Source: Dehalococcoidia bacterium
GTDB lineage: Bacteria > Chloroflexota > Dehalococcoidia > Dehalococcoidales > DAOWJC01
Assembly (NCBI GenBank): GCA_030640595.1
Contig: DAOWJC010000143.1
Span: 1 to 5,382, forward strand
Direction: 5' to 3'
DNA: 5,382 nt
The translations under genes and the position numbers were made by a program. Every line of letters begins with the position of its first letter. Position 1 is the stretch's first letter. Below are positions 1 to 5,382 of this stretch, in pieces. The notes beneath the pieces were generated by a model. It worked only from the letters and a program-made list of their open reading frames with translations. It was not told the DNA's origin and did not search any database.

Positions 1-1
1 A

Positions 2-484
2 TATTTTCTGGTAACCGTTCACCGCCAGGAGAATGTTGATAACCGGGTGAGATTTGCTTCTATCTTAGAAGGTCTTGACGGAATTGCTGCTGAATTTGAG
101 ATGCCGGTAATCTACCCCATCCACCCTCATTCCAGGAGGACGATGGTTGAGTTTGGCCTCCGTCCCCGAGGACTCACGCTGGTTGAGCCAATGGATTTCC
201 TCAGCTTTTTGCAACTTGAGAGCAGTGCCAGGCTTGTCCTCACTGACTCTGGCGGTGTCCAGGAGGAAGCTTGTATCCTCAATGTGCCCTGCGTTACCCT
301 GAGAGATAACACTGAGAGACCGGAAACGCTTGAGGTTGGCTCTAATATCTTGGCTGGTGCCTCTCCTGATAGAATACTCAAGCATACCAGACTTATGCTG
401 GATAGAGAAAATAAGTGGAGCAATCCATTTGGGGATGGGAAAGCGGGGGAAAGGATTGTTAGAGTGCTAGAGTCAGTAGCCTAG
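2..484 (+). CDS. wecB: UDP-N-acetylglucosamine 2-epimerase (non-hydrolysing), C-terminal part
   Basis: Cytoplasmic enzyme that interconverts UDP-GlcNAc and UDP-ManNAc, feeding ManNAc-type sugars into surface polysaccharides. The frame is open from base 2, so the gene begins upstream of the window. The GTG at 47 is only an internal valine codon, because the diagnostic motif TVHRQEN (visible residues 5-11) lies before it; its His corresponds to the active-site His of the family. Further family marks are YPIHPHSR (38-45), the nucleotide-binding LTDSGGVQEEA (80-90) and TLRDNTERPET (99-109). About 160 residues are visible of a usual 360-380. The N-terminal Rossmann half with its catalytic acidic residues is outside the window. 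The last codons (LESVA) and the TAG stop are formed by the repeat array at 467-504, so the C-terminus may have been altered by the event that brought in the S23 gene. The family assignment is firm. The exact substrate is inferred, since some relatives act on other UDP-amino sugars. Confidence 0.93.
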   Translation, partial: YFLVTVHRQENVDNRVRFASILEGLDGIAAEFEMPVIYPIHPHSRRTMVEFGLRPRGLTLVEPMDFLSFLQLESSARLVLTDSGGVQEEACILNVPCVTLRDNTERPETLEVGSNILAGASPDRILKHTRLMLDRENKWSNPFGDGKAGERIVRVLESVA

Positions 485-504
485 AGTCACGAGTCAGGAG
501 TCTC
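467..504 (+). repeat. Left heptad repeat array (GAGTC-type)
   Basis: GAGTC occurs at 470, 484, 491 and 498, all in the same 7-bp register: GAGTCAG, a degenerate TAGCCTA, GAGTCAC, GAGTCAG and GAGTCTC. The nonamer CTAGAGTCA is present twice (467-475 and 481-489). Bases 481-496 match the reverse complement of 875-890 at 14 of 16 positions. The array covers the final codons and stop of the upstream epimerase gene and ends just before the S23 gene. With the right-hand array it forms a set of inverted flanks. This is seen directly in the sequence; any role as a cassette boundary is inferred. Confidence 0.8.
496..500 (+). promoter_or_regulatory. Ribosome-binding site of the S23 gene
   Basis: AGGAG lies 11 nt before the ATG at 512, a somewhat long spacing. 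It is made by the junction of the last two heptads of the left repeat array, so the repeat appears to carry the translation signal for the gene it flanks. Confidence 0.55.
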
Positions 505-511
505 AGATATA

Positions 512-877
512 ATGACGAAGATAAAGCGTTTCGAAGATATCAAGGCTTGGCAAAAGGCAAGGGAATTGGTGAGGGACATATATGAAATTACCAGCAAAGG
601 GAGTTTTGCTAAGGACTACAGCCTAAAAGACCAGATTAGGCGAGCTTCTGTTTCTGTGATGAGCAATATCGCTGAAGGTTTCTCTAGGCAAACTGACAAG
701 GAATTCATTCAGTTTTTGCACGTGGCAAAAGGCTCTGGTTCCGAAGTGCAAAGTCAACTTTATGTGGCTCTTGATTTAAAATACATCTCAGAAGCTACCT
801 TTAAGGAATTATATGAACTGTTGGAAGAAACTATAAGACTCATCTCTGGTTTCGTAAGGTATCTAAAAGGGGGTTGA
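512..877 (+). CDS. Four-helix-bundle protein, S23 / 23S rRNA intervening-sequence protein family
   Basis: 121 residues, the usual size for this family. The hallmark pattern is visible: FEDIKAWQKARELV (7-20) starting helix 1, then LKDQIRRASVSVMSNIAEGFSR (38-59), the family's most recognisable block. FIQFLHVAKGSGSEVQSQL (65-83) follows, with a last amphipathic helix at about 95-118. No signal peptide or membrane segment is seen. Members were first found as ORFs inside intervening sequences of 23S rRNA genes (as in Leptospira) and are related to the Avd accessory protein of diversity-generating retroelements. The structures are pentameric, basic helical bundles that may bind nucleic acid, but the molecular function is unsettled. 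Here the gene stands alone in a sugar-biosynthesis operon, without rRNA or reverse transcriptase nearby. It has opposed heptad repeats on both sides and lower G+C than the following gene (122/300 at 541-840 against 147/300 at 901-1200). That combination suggests a transferred cassette rather than a functional partner of the sugar genes. Confidence 0.9.
   Translation: MTKIKRFEDIKAWQKARELVRDIYEITSKGSFAKDYSLKDQIRRASVSVMSNIAEGFSRQTDKEFIQFLHVAKGSGSEVQSQLYVALDLKYISEATFKELYELLEETIRLISGFVRYLKGG
867..873 (+). promoter_or_regulatory. Ribosome-binding site of the first SDR gene
   Basis: AAGGGGG, 7 nt before the ATG at 881, lies inside the last codons of the S23 gene (Lys-Gly-Gly-stop). It supports the ATG at 881 as the start and implies translational coupling, with only 3 nt between the S23 stop and that ATG. 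Confidence 0.6.
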
Positions 878-903
878 CTAATGACTCTAGACTCTGGACC
901 CAA
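876..903 (-). repeat. Right heptad repeat array (inverted, GACTC-type)
   Basis: On the + strand GACTAAT, GACTCTA, GACTCTG and GACCCAA follow each other at exact 7-bp steps (876, 883, 890, 897). Read on the minus strand these are GAGTC-type heptads like those of the left array, in the opposite orientation. Bases 882-890 are the exact reverse complement of the nonamer CTAGAGTCA. The array overlaps the S23 stop codon (875-877) and the start codon plus first seven codons (MTLDSGP) of the next gene. Confidence 0.78.
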
Positions 904-1822
904 GACAATCCTGGTTACCGGGGGTCTGGGCTTTATTGGCTCAAACCTTGTTCCCGAGCTCAGAAAAAGAGGACACGAGGTCTGGGTCTGTGACCTGGTG
1001 CATTCTGAAGGACCAAACTACATCCGCTGTGATGTCAGCAAATATCGACAGCTTGAGAGGTTCTTTGAACAGCATAACTTTGACTATGTTTATCACCTGG
1101 CGGCGGAATATGGGCGCTGGAGCGGTGAGGACTACTACGAGAATCTGTGGCTCACCAATGTAGTCGGCACCAAGAACATGATAAGACTTCAGGAAAAGAA
1201 AAAGTTCCGGATGATTTTCTTTTCCAGTGCTGAGGTCTACGGTGATTATGACGGGGTGATGAGTGAGGAGGTGATGGACAAAGTTCCTATAAAGCAGATG
1301 AACGACTACGCCATGACCAAGTGGGTAGGGGAACTCCAGGTGTTAAACTCAGCGACTATGTTTGGTACGGAAACAGTAAGGGTAAGACCGGTTAATGCCT
1401 ATGGACCTCACGAATACTATAGCCCCTACCGTGGTGTAATACCTGCCTTCATCTATAAAGCCCTCAGAGACGAGCCCTACACTGTTTATCTGGGACACAA
1501 GCGTATTTTTGACTACATTGAAGATACCTGCCGCACCTTGGCCAATATTGTGGATAATTTCAAGCCGGGAGAGGTCTATAATGTTGGTGGCAAAGAGGAA
1601 TGGGAGCATGATATTAAATATGTCTCCGACCTCATTCTGAAGTGTCTGGACAAGGATGACTCCAGGGTTATCTATAAAGAGGCAGAGCCCTTCACCACCA
1701 AGGTCAAGCATATGGACTTCTCCAAAGCGAGAAGAGACTTAAACCACGACCCCCAAATACCCCTGGAGGAAGGAATATCAAGAACTATTGAGTGGATGAA
1801 GAAGGTATATGGCTTCAAGTAA
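881..1822 (+). CDS. NAD-dependent nucleotide-sugar epimerase/dehydratase (extended SDR)
   Basis: 313 residues, full length for a GalE/RmlB/UXS-type enzyme of the extended SDR family. It acts in the cytoplasm on an NDP-sugar. The N-terminal Rossmann fold shows TGGLGFIG (13-20), D38 at the end of beta-2 as the NAD ribose ligand, and HLAAEYG (72-78). The active site has SSAEVYG (115-121) and Y143-x3-K147 in YAMTK. The substrate-binding C-terminal half shows VRPVNAYGP (168-176), RIFDYIEDTCR (208-218) and a YNVGG (233-237). In the catalytic loop S116-A117-E118 keeps the Ser/Thr and the Glu that RmlB, ArnA and UXS use, but has Ala where RmlB has Asp. That fits a decarboxylase- or epimerase-like chemistry as well as a dehydratase, so the product is left open. 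The start at 881 is set by a good ribosome-binding site, but the first seven residues come from the heptad repeat and are not conserved family sequence. The next gene follows after 5 nt. Confidence 0.88.
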   Translation: MTLDSGPKTILVTGGLGFIGSNLVPELRKRGHEVWVCDLVHSEGPNYIRCDVSKYRQLERFFEQHNFDYVYHLAAEYGRWSGEDYYENLWLTNVVGTKNMIRLQEKKKFRMIFFSSAEVYGDYDGVMSEEVMDKVPIKQMNDYAMTKWVGELQVLNSATMFGTETVRVRPVNAYGPHEYYSPYRGVIPAFIYKALRDEPYTVYLGHKRIFDYIEDTCRTLANIVDNFKPGEVYNVGGKEEWEHDIKYVSDLILKCLDKDDSRVIYKEAEPFTTKVKHMDFSKARRDLNHDPQIPLEEGISRTIEWMKKVYGFK

Positions 1823-1827
1823 GAAGA

Positions 1828-3219
1828 ATGTTTAAGGTAGCTTTAATAAATCCTGCCCAATCGACTAAATACCCGCAGCCCCCTATGGGGCTAGCCTTAA
1901 TAGCTGCTGTGCTGGAAAGAGAGGGTTACCAAGTAACTGTGCTGGATGCTAATGTGCTAAGGCTCCAGCCGGAGGATATGGCTCTACTAGTAACCGATGC
2001 CGATGTAGTTGGGCTCACTGCCATGACGCCTACTGTAAGCGCTGCCATAAGTATTGCCCATCACCTGAAGCGAGCCAAACCCGACTTAACCATCGTCCTC
2101 GGCGGTGCCCACGCTACATTACTCCCTGAAGAAACATTAGCTGCCGCCCTTGGAATAGACATAATAGTCAGGGGAGAAGGTGAAGGAACAATTATTGAGC
2201 TGCTGCGAGCTTTAGAGTATAAACAGCCCTTAGACAATGTCTCAGGCATTAGCTATAGAGAAGATGGCAAAGTGGTTAGCACTGCTACTAGGTCTACCAC
2301 TATTGATTTAGATTCTCTACCGTTTCTTGCCTACCACTTGCTTCCCTGGCGAAAATACAGACCCCATCCTCCTCATGGCCGAGCCTTCCCCTTTGCTGCC
2401 ATCATCACCAGCCGGGGTTGCCCTTATAGATGTAGCTATTGTTCCAAACCCGTCTTTGGTAATAAGTTTAGAGGCCAAAGCCCAGAAAGAGTGGTTGAGG
2501 AGGTTGCTTATTATCAGGAAAAGTTTGGCATCAAGGAGCTTGCCTTCTATGATGATGTCTTCACCCTGAATAAGAAGAGAGCCTATGCGATAGCTGATGA
2601 GATACTGAAAAGAGAGTTAAAAATATGCTGGACATGCGAGACAAGGGTCAACTTGGTAGATAAAGAACTACTGCGTCACATGAAGCAAGCGGGTTGCTAT
2701 GCTGTTGCTTATGGCATTGAATCGGCATCACCGGAGATACTTAATACCCTCAACAAAGATATTACCCCGGAGCAAGTAGAGGAGGCGGTTAGCATAACCC
2801 AAGAGGTCGGCTTGCAGACCATAGGCTACTTTATGATTGGCTCTCCAGGTGAGAGCCCTGAAACCATCAGCCAGACCATCCAATTTGCTAAAAGGTTGAA
2901 ACTTGATTTTGCTCAATTTGCCATCACCACACCCTTCCCCGGCACTGAGTTATACAATTTATACCTAAAAAATAGCGGGAATGACATCCCTTGGGAAAAC
3001 TTCGTCTACGAAGGGACTGGCAGTAAGATAACCCCGGTGTTTGAAACCAATGGGCTTAGTCGAACCGACCTTCGGTATTGGACAAGGAGGGCGTATAAGG
3101 AGTTCTACCTGCGCCCTTCTTACCTGTGGCAAAGAATTCGACGACTTACCTCTATTGGCGACCTAAAAGTTGACATTAAAGGCTTATCAATGCTCTTGGG
3201 GAATATAAGACCTATGTAG
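1828..3219 (+). CDS. B12-binding domain radical SAM protein
   Basis: 463 residues. Residues 1 to about 135 form a cobalamin-binding Rossmann-like domain: MFKVALINPA, PPMGLALIAAVLEREGY (18-34), LDAN (39-42), VVGLTAMTPT (60-69), LGGAHATLLPEE (91-102) and the closing IIVRGEGEGTIIELL (112-126). It lacks the DxHxxG motif of base-on B12 proteins, as is usual for this class. The radical SAM core follows, with C198-x3-C202-x2-C205 for the 4Fe-4S cluster, FYDDVF (240-245), YGIESASPE (295-303) and GYFMIGSPGES (333-343). The tail from about 400 is basic and aromatic. This is the BchE / class B methylase superfamily, whose members transfer methyl groups to unactivated carbon or do ring chemistry under anoxic conditions. 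The start at ATG 1828 is chosen because the conserved fold begins at FKVALINPA. An in-frame ATG at 1792 would add 12 unconserved residues and overlap the SDR gene. Its position between sugar enzymes and a glycosyltransferase suggests it modifies a glycan or lipid carrier, but the substrate is unknown. Confidence 0.9.
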   Translation: MFKVALINPAQSTKYPQPPMGLALIAAVLEREGYQVTVLDANVLRLQPEDMALLVTDADVVGLTAMTPTVSAAISIAHHLKRAKPDLTIVLGGAHATLLPEETLAAALGIDIIVRGEGEGTIIELLRALEYKQPLDNVSGISYREDGKVVSTATRSTTIDLDSLPFLAYHLLPWRKYRPHPPHGRAFPFAAIITSRGCPYRCSYCSKPVFGNKFRGQSPERVVEEVAYYQEKFGIKELAFYDDVFTLNKKRAYAIADEILKRELKICWTCETRVNLVDKELLRHMKQAGCYAVAYGIESASPEILNTLNKDITPEQVEEAVSITQEVGLQTIGYFMIGSPGESPETISQTIQFAKRLKLDFAQFAITTPFPGTELYNLYLKNSGNDIPWENFVYEGTGSKITPVFETNGLSRTDLRYWTRRAYKEFYLRPSYLWQRIRRLTSIGDLKVDIKGLSMLLGNIRPM

Positions 3220-3224
3220 AAGGG
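3218..3224 (+). promoter_or_regulatory. Ribosome-binding site of the glycosyltransferase gene
   Basis: AGAAGGG overlaps the stop codon of the radical SAM gene and sits 6 nt before the ATG at 3231. It supports that start and co-translation from one message. Confidence 0.55.
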
Positions 3225-3230
3225 CTAAGA

Positions 3231-4469
3231 ATGAACATCCTATTTGTCCATGAAGCTGATTGGTTAAATAAAGTAGTGTTTGACATCCATTTCCTTTCCG
3301 AGGCGTTATCGCTCCGGGGTCATCAGGTTTTTGCCATTGACTATGAGAATATGTGGAGCCGGGACGGTTTCCTTGACCTAGGATGTCTTAAGACAAAGGA
3401 ATTTGATGGAATTTCTCGAGCTTTTTCTGGGGCATCAGTGTGTGTAAGACGTCCTGGTTTTATTAAGATTCCTGGCCTGAGCCGTATATCCGCTGCCTTT
3501 ACTCATTATCGGGAAATCCAAAGGACTATTATGGAAAAGAGCATTGATACTATTGTTCTCTACTCTGTTCCTACCAATGGATTACAGGCTATCCATCTAG
3601 CCAGGAAATTCAACATCCCGGTAGTATTTAGGTCTATAGATATACTTCATCAGCTTGTTCCCTATCCTACGCTGCGCTCCATAACTAGGTTCTTCGAGAA
3701 GAAGGTGTGTTCTAATGTAGATATGATCCTAACTCTTACCCCCGGGCTCTCCAAGTATGTTATTGATTTGGGTGCTGACCAGGCTAAGGTAGGATTACTT
3801 CCGATGCCAGTGGATACTAATCTATTTTATCCGTCACCCAACTCCGCTGAGATTCGCCAAAAATGGGGGCTTAGTGAGAAGGGACAAATTATCGTTTTTA
3901 TCGGCACTTTATTTGAATTCAGCGGGCTTGATGTCTTTATTCACGAGTTCCCCCAAGTCGTAAAGCAAATTCCAGAGGCAAAACTACTAATTGTGGGTGA
4001 TGGACCTCAACGTCCTAAGTTAGAAGGAGTCATTACCGAGCTAGGCTTGCAGAGGCAAGTGATTATAACCGGGTTTCAGCCCTATGAGACTATGCCCCAA
4101 TATATAAACCTGGCTACTATTTGTATAAATCCTTTCCTTATTACCGATGCTACCAGAAATATCTTCCCTGGCAAGATAGTGCAATACCTAGCCTGTGGTA
4201 AGCCGGTAATAGCCACCTCGCTACCGGGATTGATAGCCGTAATTGCTGGCGAACATCAGGGGGTGATATATGCCAACAATCATAGGGATATGGTGGCGGA
4301 AGTGTTATCGTTACTTAAATCAGCCGAGCTTAGACAGGAACTGGGATACGCTGGCCTGAACTATGTGAGGCAAGTACATAGCTATGAAGGAATAGCTCAT
4401 CAACTTGAATCAAGATTAGAAGAGGTTATAGAGGAGAAACGACGTGGAGCAATATCTAAACCAGTATAA
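3231..4469 (+). CDS. Glycosyltransferase, GT4-like (group 1), GT-B fold
   Basis: 412 residues, normal for a GT-B retaining glycosyltransferase. The N-terminal acceptor domain starts MNILFVHEADW and has an LSEALSLRGHQVFAIDYEN block (22-40) and IDTIVLYS (105-112). The C-terminal donor domain begins near IVFIGTLFEFSGLDVFI (221-237), followed by KLLIVGDGP (251-259), VIITGFQPYETMPQYI (277-292), ICINPF (297-302) and FPGKIVQYLACGKPVIATSLPG (312-333). No transmembrane segment is evident, so it is probably cytoplasmic or membrane-peripheral and transfers a sugar from a nucleotide donor onto a glycan or lipid intermediate. Oddities: positions usually Arg and Lys in the GRLxxxKG motif are T226 and S231, and Q318 stands where the conserved nucleotide-contacting Glu (EAMA/EYMA) normally lies. 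Such variants occur in some GT4 subgroups, so activity is likely but not assured. The end of the gene carries the ribosome-binding site and GTG start of the next gene. The donor sugar and linkage cannot be told from sequence. Confidence 0.88.
   Translation: MNILFVHEADWLNKVVFDIHFLSEALSLRGHQVFAIDYENMWSRDGFLDLGCLKTKEFDGISRAFSGASVCVRRPGFIKIPGLSRISAAFTHYREIQRTIMEKSIDTIVLYSVPTNGLQAIHLARKFNIPVVFRSIDILHQLVPYPTLRSITRFFEKKVCSNVDMILTLTPGLSKYVIDLGADQAKVGLLPMPVDTNLFYPSPNSAEIRQKWGLSEKGQIIVFIGTLFEFSGLDVFIHEFPQVVKQIPEAKLLIVGDGPQRPKLEGVITELGLQRQVIITGFQPYETMPQYINLATICINPFLITDATRNIFPGKIVQYLACGKPVIATSLPGLIAVIAGEHQGVIYANNHRDMVAEVLSLLKSAELRQELGYAGLNYVRQVHSYEGIAHQLESRLEEVIEEKRRGAISKPV
4431..4436 (+). promoter_or_regulatory. 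Ribosome-binding site deciding the GTG start of the last gene
   Basis: GAGGAG lies 7 nt before the GTG at 4444. An in-frame TAG at 4429-4431 closes the frame just upstream, so this GTG is the only plausible start ahead of the NAD-binding motif. The site is embedded in the coding sequence of the glycosyltransferase. Confidence 0.7.
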
Positions 4470-5382
4470 GGGCAAAAATATTGTCATCACCGGCGGGGCA
4501 GGGTGTATAGGTTCGAACTTAACCAGAGCCTTAATCAAGGCAGAGGCAGCCAAAATTATCGTCCTTGACGACCTCTCGGCTGCTGAGAAATGGAATATCC
4601 CCGTTGCCCCCAATGCAATCTTTATCCAAGGAAGCGTACTGGATGATGAGGTGTTAAAAAGAGCGTTTTCCGAAAAGCTTGACTTCGTCTTTCACCTGGC
4701 AGCCCACTTCGCCAACCAGAATTCAGTAGATAACCCTGAGACCAACCTTATGGTCAATGGACTGGGCACTCTGAAAGTTCTTCAATACTCTCGCCGGACT
4801 GGGGTGGGGAAATTCATCTTTGCCTCCTCAGGTTGCTCTGTATATGGCAGCCAGGCTCCACTCCCGCTTAAGGAGGATTTTATATCCCTTCATCTGGATA
4901 CCCCATATCAAATCACCAAGCTCCTTGGAGAACTCTATTGCAATTTCTTCCATAACTACTATGGTTTGCCAGTAGTTACCGCTCGCTACTTCAATGTCTA
5001 CGGTCCTGGTGAGATACCCGGCATATATCGCAATGTCATCCCCAACTTTACCTGGTGGGCACTCCATAAGAAACCTCTGCCCATAACTGGGACGGGCGAT
5101 GAGACCAGAGATTTCACCTTTGTCGAGGACATCGTTGATGGCACTTTGCGGTTGGGCGTGACCCCGGAAGCTATTGGGGAGGCTTTCAACCTTGCCTCCG
5201 AGACAGAAACTAAAGTAATAGATATAGCCAATGCGGTAAACGAAATCACCGGCAACCATAGTGGGGTAGCGTTTGCCCCGAGACGGGACTGGGATAAAAT
5301 CAGCCGCAGGCGAGCCTCTATAGAGAAAGCACGGAGAGTTCTAGACTACGAACCCAAGACAGAAATGAGGGATGGGATAAAG
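4444..5382 (+). CDS. NAD-dependent nucleotide-sugar epimerase/dehydratase (extended SDR), 3' end missing
   Basis: The frame is open for 313 codons from GTG 4444 to the window edge with no stop, so the C-terminus lies outside. Only a short tail should be missing, given a family length of about 310-340. Rossmann fold: ITGGAGCIGSN (15-25), acidic D42-D43 at the end of beta-2 (LDDLS), FHLAAHFANQNSV (83-95). Active site: FASSGCSVYG (126-135) and Y155-x3-K159 in YQITK. The C-terminal substrate domain has ARYFNVYGPGE (180-190), the RDFTFVEDIVDG block (222-233) that is strong in GalE/RmlB relatives, and FNLAS (248-252). G130 replaces the Ser/Thr of E. coli GalE S124, as in the SSGGAVYG-type loops of other epimerases. 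The gene overlaps the glycosyltransferase by 26 nt, a mark of translational coupling. It is a distant paralogue of the SDR at 881-1822, so the cluster probably makes or tailors more than one nucleotide sugar. UDP-glucose 4-epimerase-like activity is the first guess, with a 4,6-dehydratase as the alternative. Confidence 0.88.
   Translation, partial: MEQYLNQYKGKNIVITGGAGCIGSNLTRALIKAEAAKIIVLDDLSAAEKWNIPVAPNAIFIQGSVLDDEVLKRAFSEKLDFVFHLAAHFANQNSVDNPETNLMVNGLGTLKVLQYSRRTGVGKFIFASSGCSVYGSQAPLPLKEDFISLHLDTPYQITKLLGELYCNFFHNYYGLPVVTARYFNVYGPGEIPGIYRNVIPNFTWWALHKKPLPITGTGDETRDFTFVEDIVDGTLRLGVTPEAIGEAFNLASETETKVIDIANAVNEITGNHSGVAFAPRRDWDKISRRRASIEKARRVLDYEPKTEMRDGIK

Noticed and set aside
65..423. Two minus-strand reading frames opposite the 2-epimerase
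   Set aside because: The + strand frame carries the unmistakable WecB motifs, and the opposite frames show none.
47..484. GTG at 47 as the start of a short independent protein
   Set aside because: The same frame is open to base 2 and encodes the conserved TVHRQEN motif before the GTG, so this is the tail of a longer gene.
467..504. CRISPR array
   Set aside because: The 7-bp periodic units have no unique spacers and are far too short for CRISPR repeats.
467..903. 23S rRNA intervening sequence or diversity-generating retroelement around the S23-type gene
   Set aside because: No rRNA sequence flanks it, and no reverse transcriptase, template repeat or variable repeat is visible in the window.
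1349..1711. 120-codon reading frame on the minus strand inside the first SDR gene
   Set aside because: It is antisense to a conserved coding region and has no family pattern. It is a by-product of codon use.
1792..1827. Upstream ATG start for the radical SAM gene
   Set aside because: It would overlap the SDR gene by 31 nt and add 12 residues ahead of the conserved FKVALINPA beginning. The ATG at 1828 directly follows the SDR stop.
4828..5259. 143-codon reading frame on the minus strand inside the last SDR gene
   Set aside because: It lies wholly opposite a gene with strong SDR motifs, shows no recognisable domain and has no ribosome-binding site of note. The same holds for the shorter minus-strand frame at 4998-5255.
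1..5382. Intrinsic terminators or sigma-70 promoters between the genes
   Set aside because: Gaps are at most 27 nt. No GC-rich hairpin followed by a T run and no convincing -35/-10 pair is seen, so the genes appear to share one transcript begun upstream.

Overview
This looks like a stretch of a bacterial chromosome carrying part of a surface-glycan or glycolipid biosynthesis operon. Six protein genes all lie on the + strand, packed from a 26-nt overlap to gaps of a few dozen nt. The Shine-Dalgarno sites, the mix of AGA/AGG and CGN arginine codons, and G+C in the mid-to-high 40s (hand-counted samples) point to a bacterium. The archaeal/Chloroflexota flavour of the first protein and the presence of a B12-binding radical SAM enzyme make an anaerobic environmental lineage such as Dehalococcoidia plausible, but the taxon is a weak guess. 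I see no rRNA, tRNA, CRISPR array, transposase, promoter or intrinsic terminator.

Layout: (1) 2-484, C-terminal 160 codons of a non-hydrolysing UDP-GlcNAc 2-epimerase (WecB type), cut by the window edge. (2) 512-877, a 121-aa four-helix-bundle protein of the S23 (23S rRNA intervening-sequence protein) family, bracketed by two short 7-bp-periodic repeat arrays (467-504 and 876-903) in opposite orientation. (3) 881-1822, an extended short-chain dehydrogenase/reductase (SDR) acting on a nucleotide sugar. (4) 1828-3219, a B12-binding-domain radical SAM enzyme. (5) 3231-4469, a GT4-like glycosyltransferase. (6) 4444-5382, a second extended-SDR sugar epimerase/dehydratase, starting at GTG inside the end of gene 5 and running off the window.

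The working picture is that WecB and the two SDR enzymes make modified nucleotide sugars and the glycosyltransferase attaches one of them. The radical SAM/B12 enzyme would perform an unusual modification, for example a methylation, on the sugar or its carrier. Its substrate cannot be read from the sequence.

The most interesting structure is the S23 gene with its flanking repeats. GAGTC-type heptads in the left array face inverted GACTC-type heptads in the right array. A 14-of-16 inverted match lies between 481-496 and 875-890. The repeats also supply the last codons and stop of the upstream gene, the S23 ribosome-binding site and the start codon of the downstream gene. The S23 gene is lower in G+C than its neighbour (about 41% against 49% by hand count). 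This looks like a compact cassette that entered an operon while keeping the neighbouring reading frames intact.
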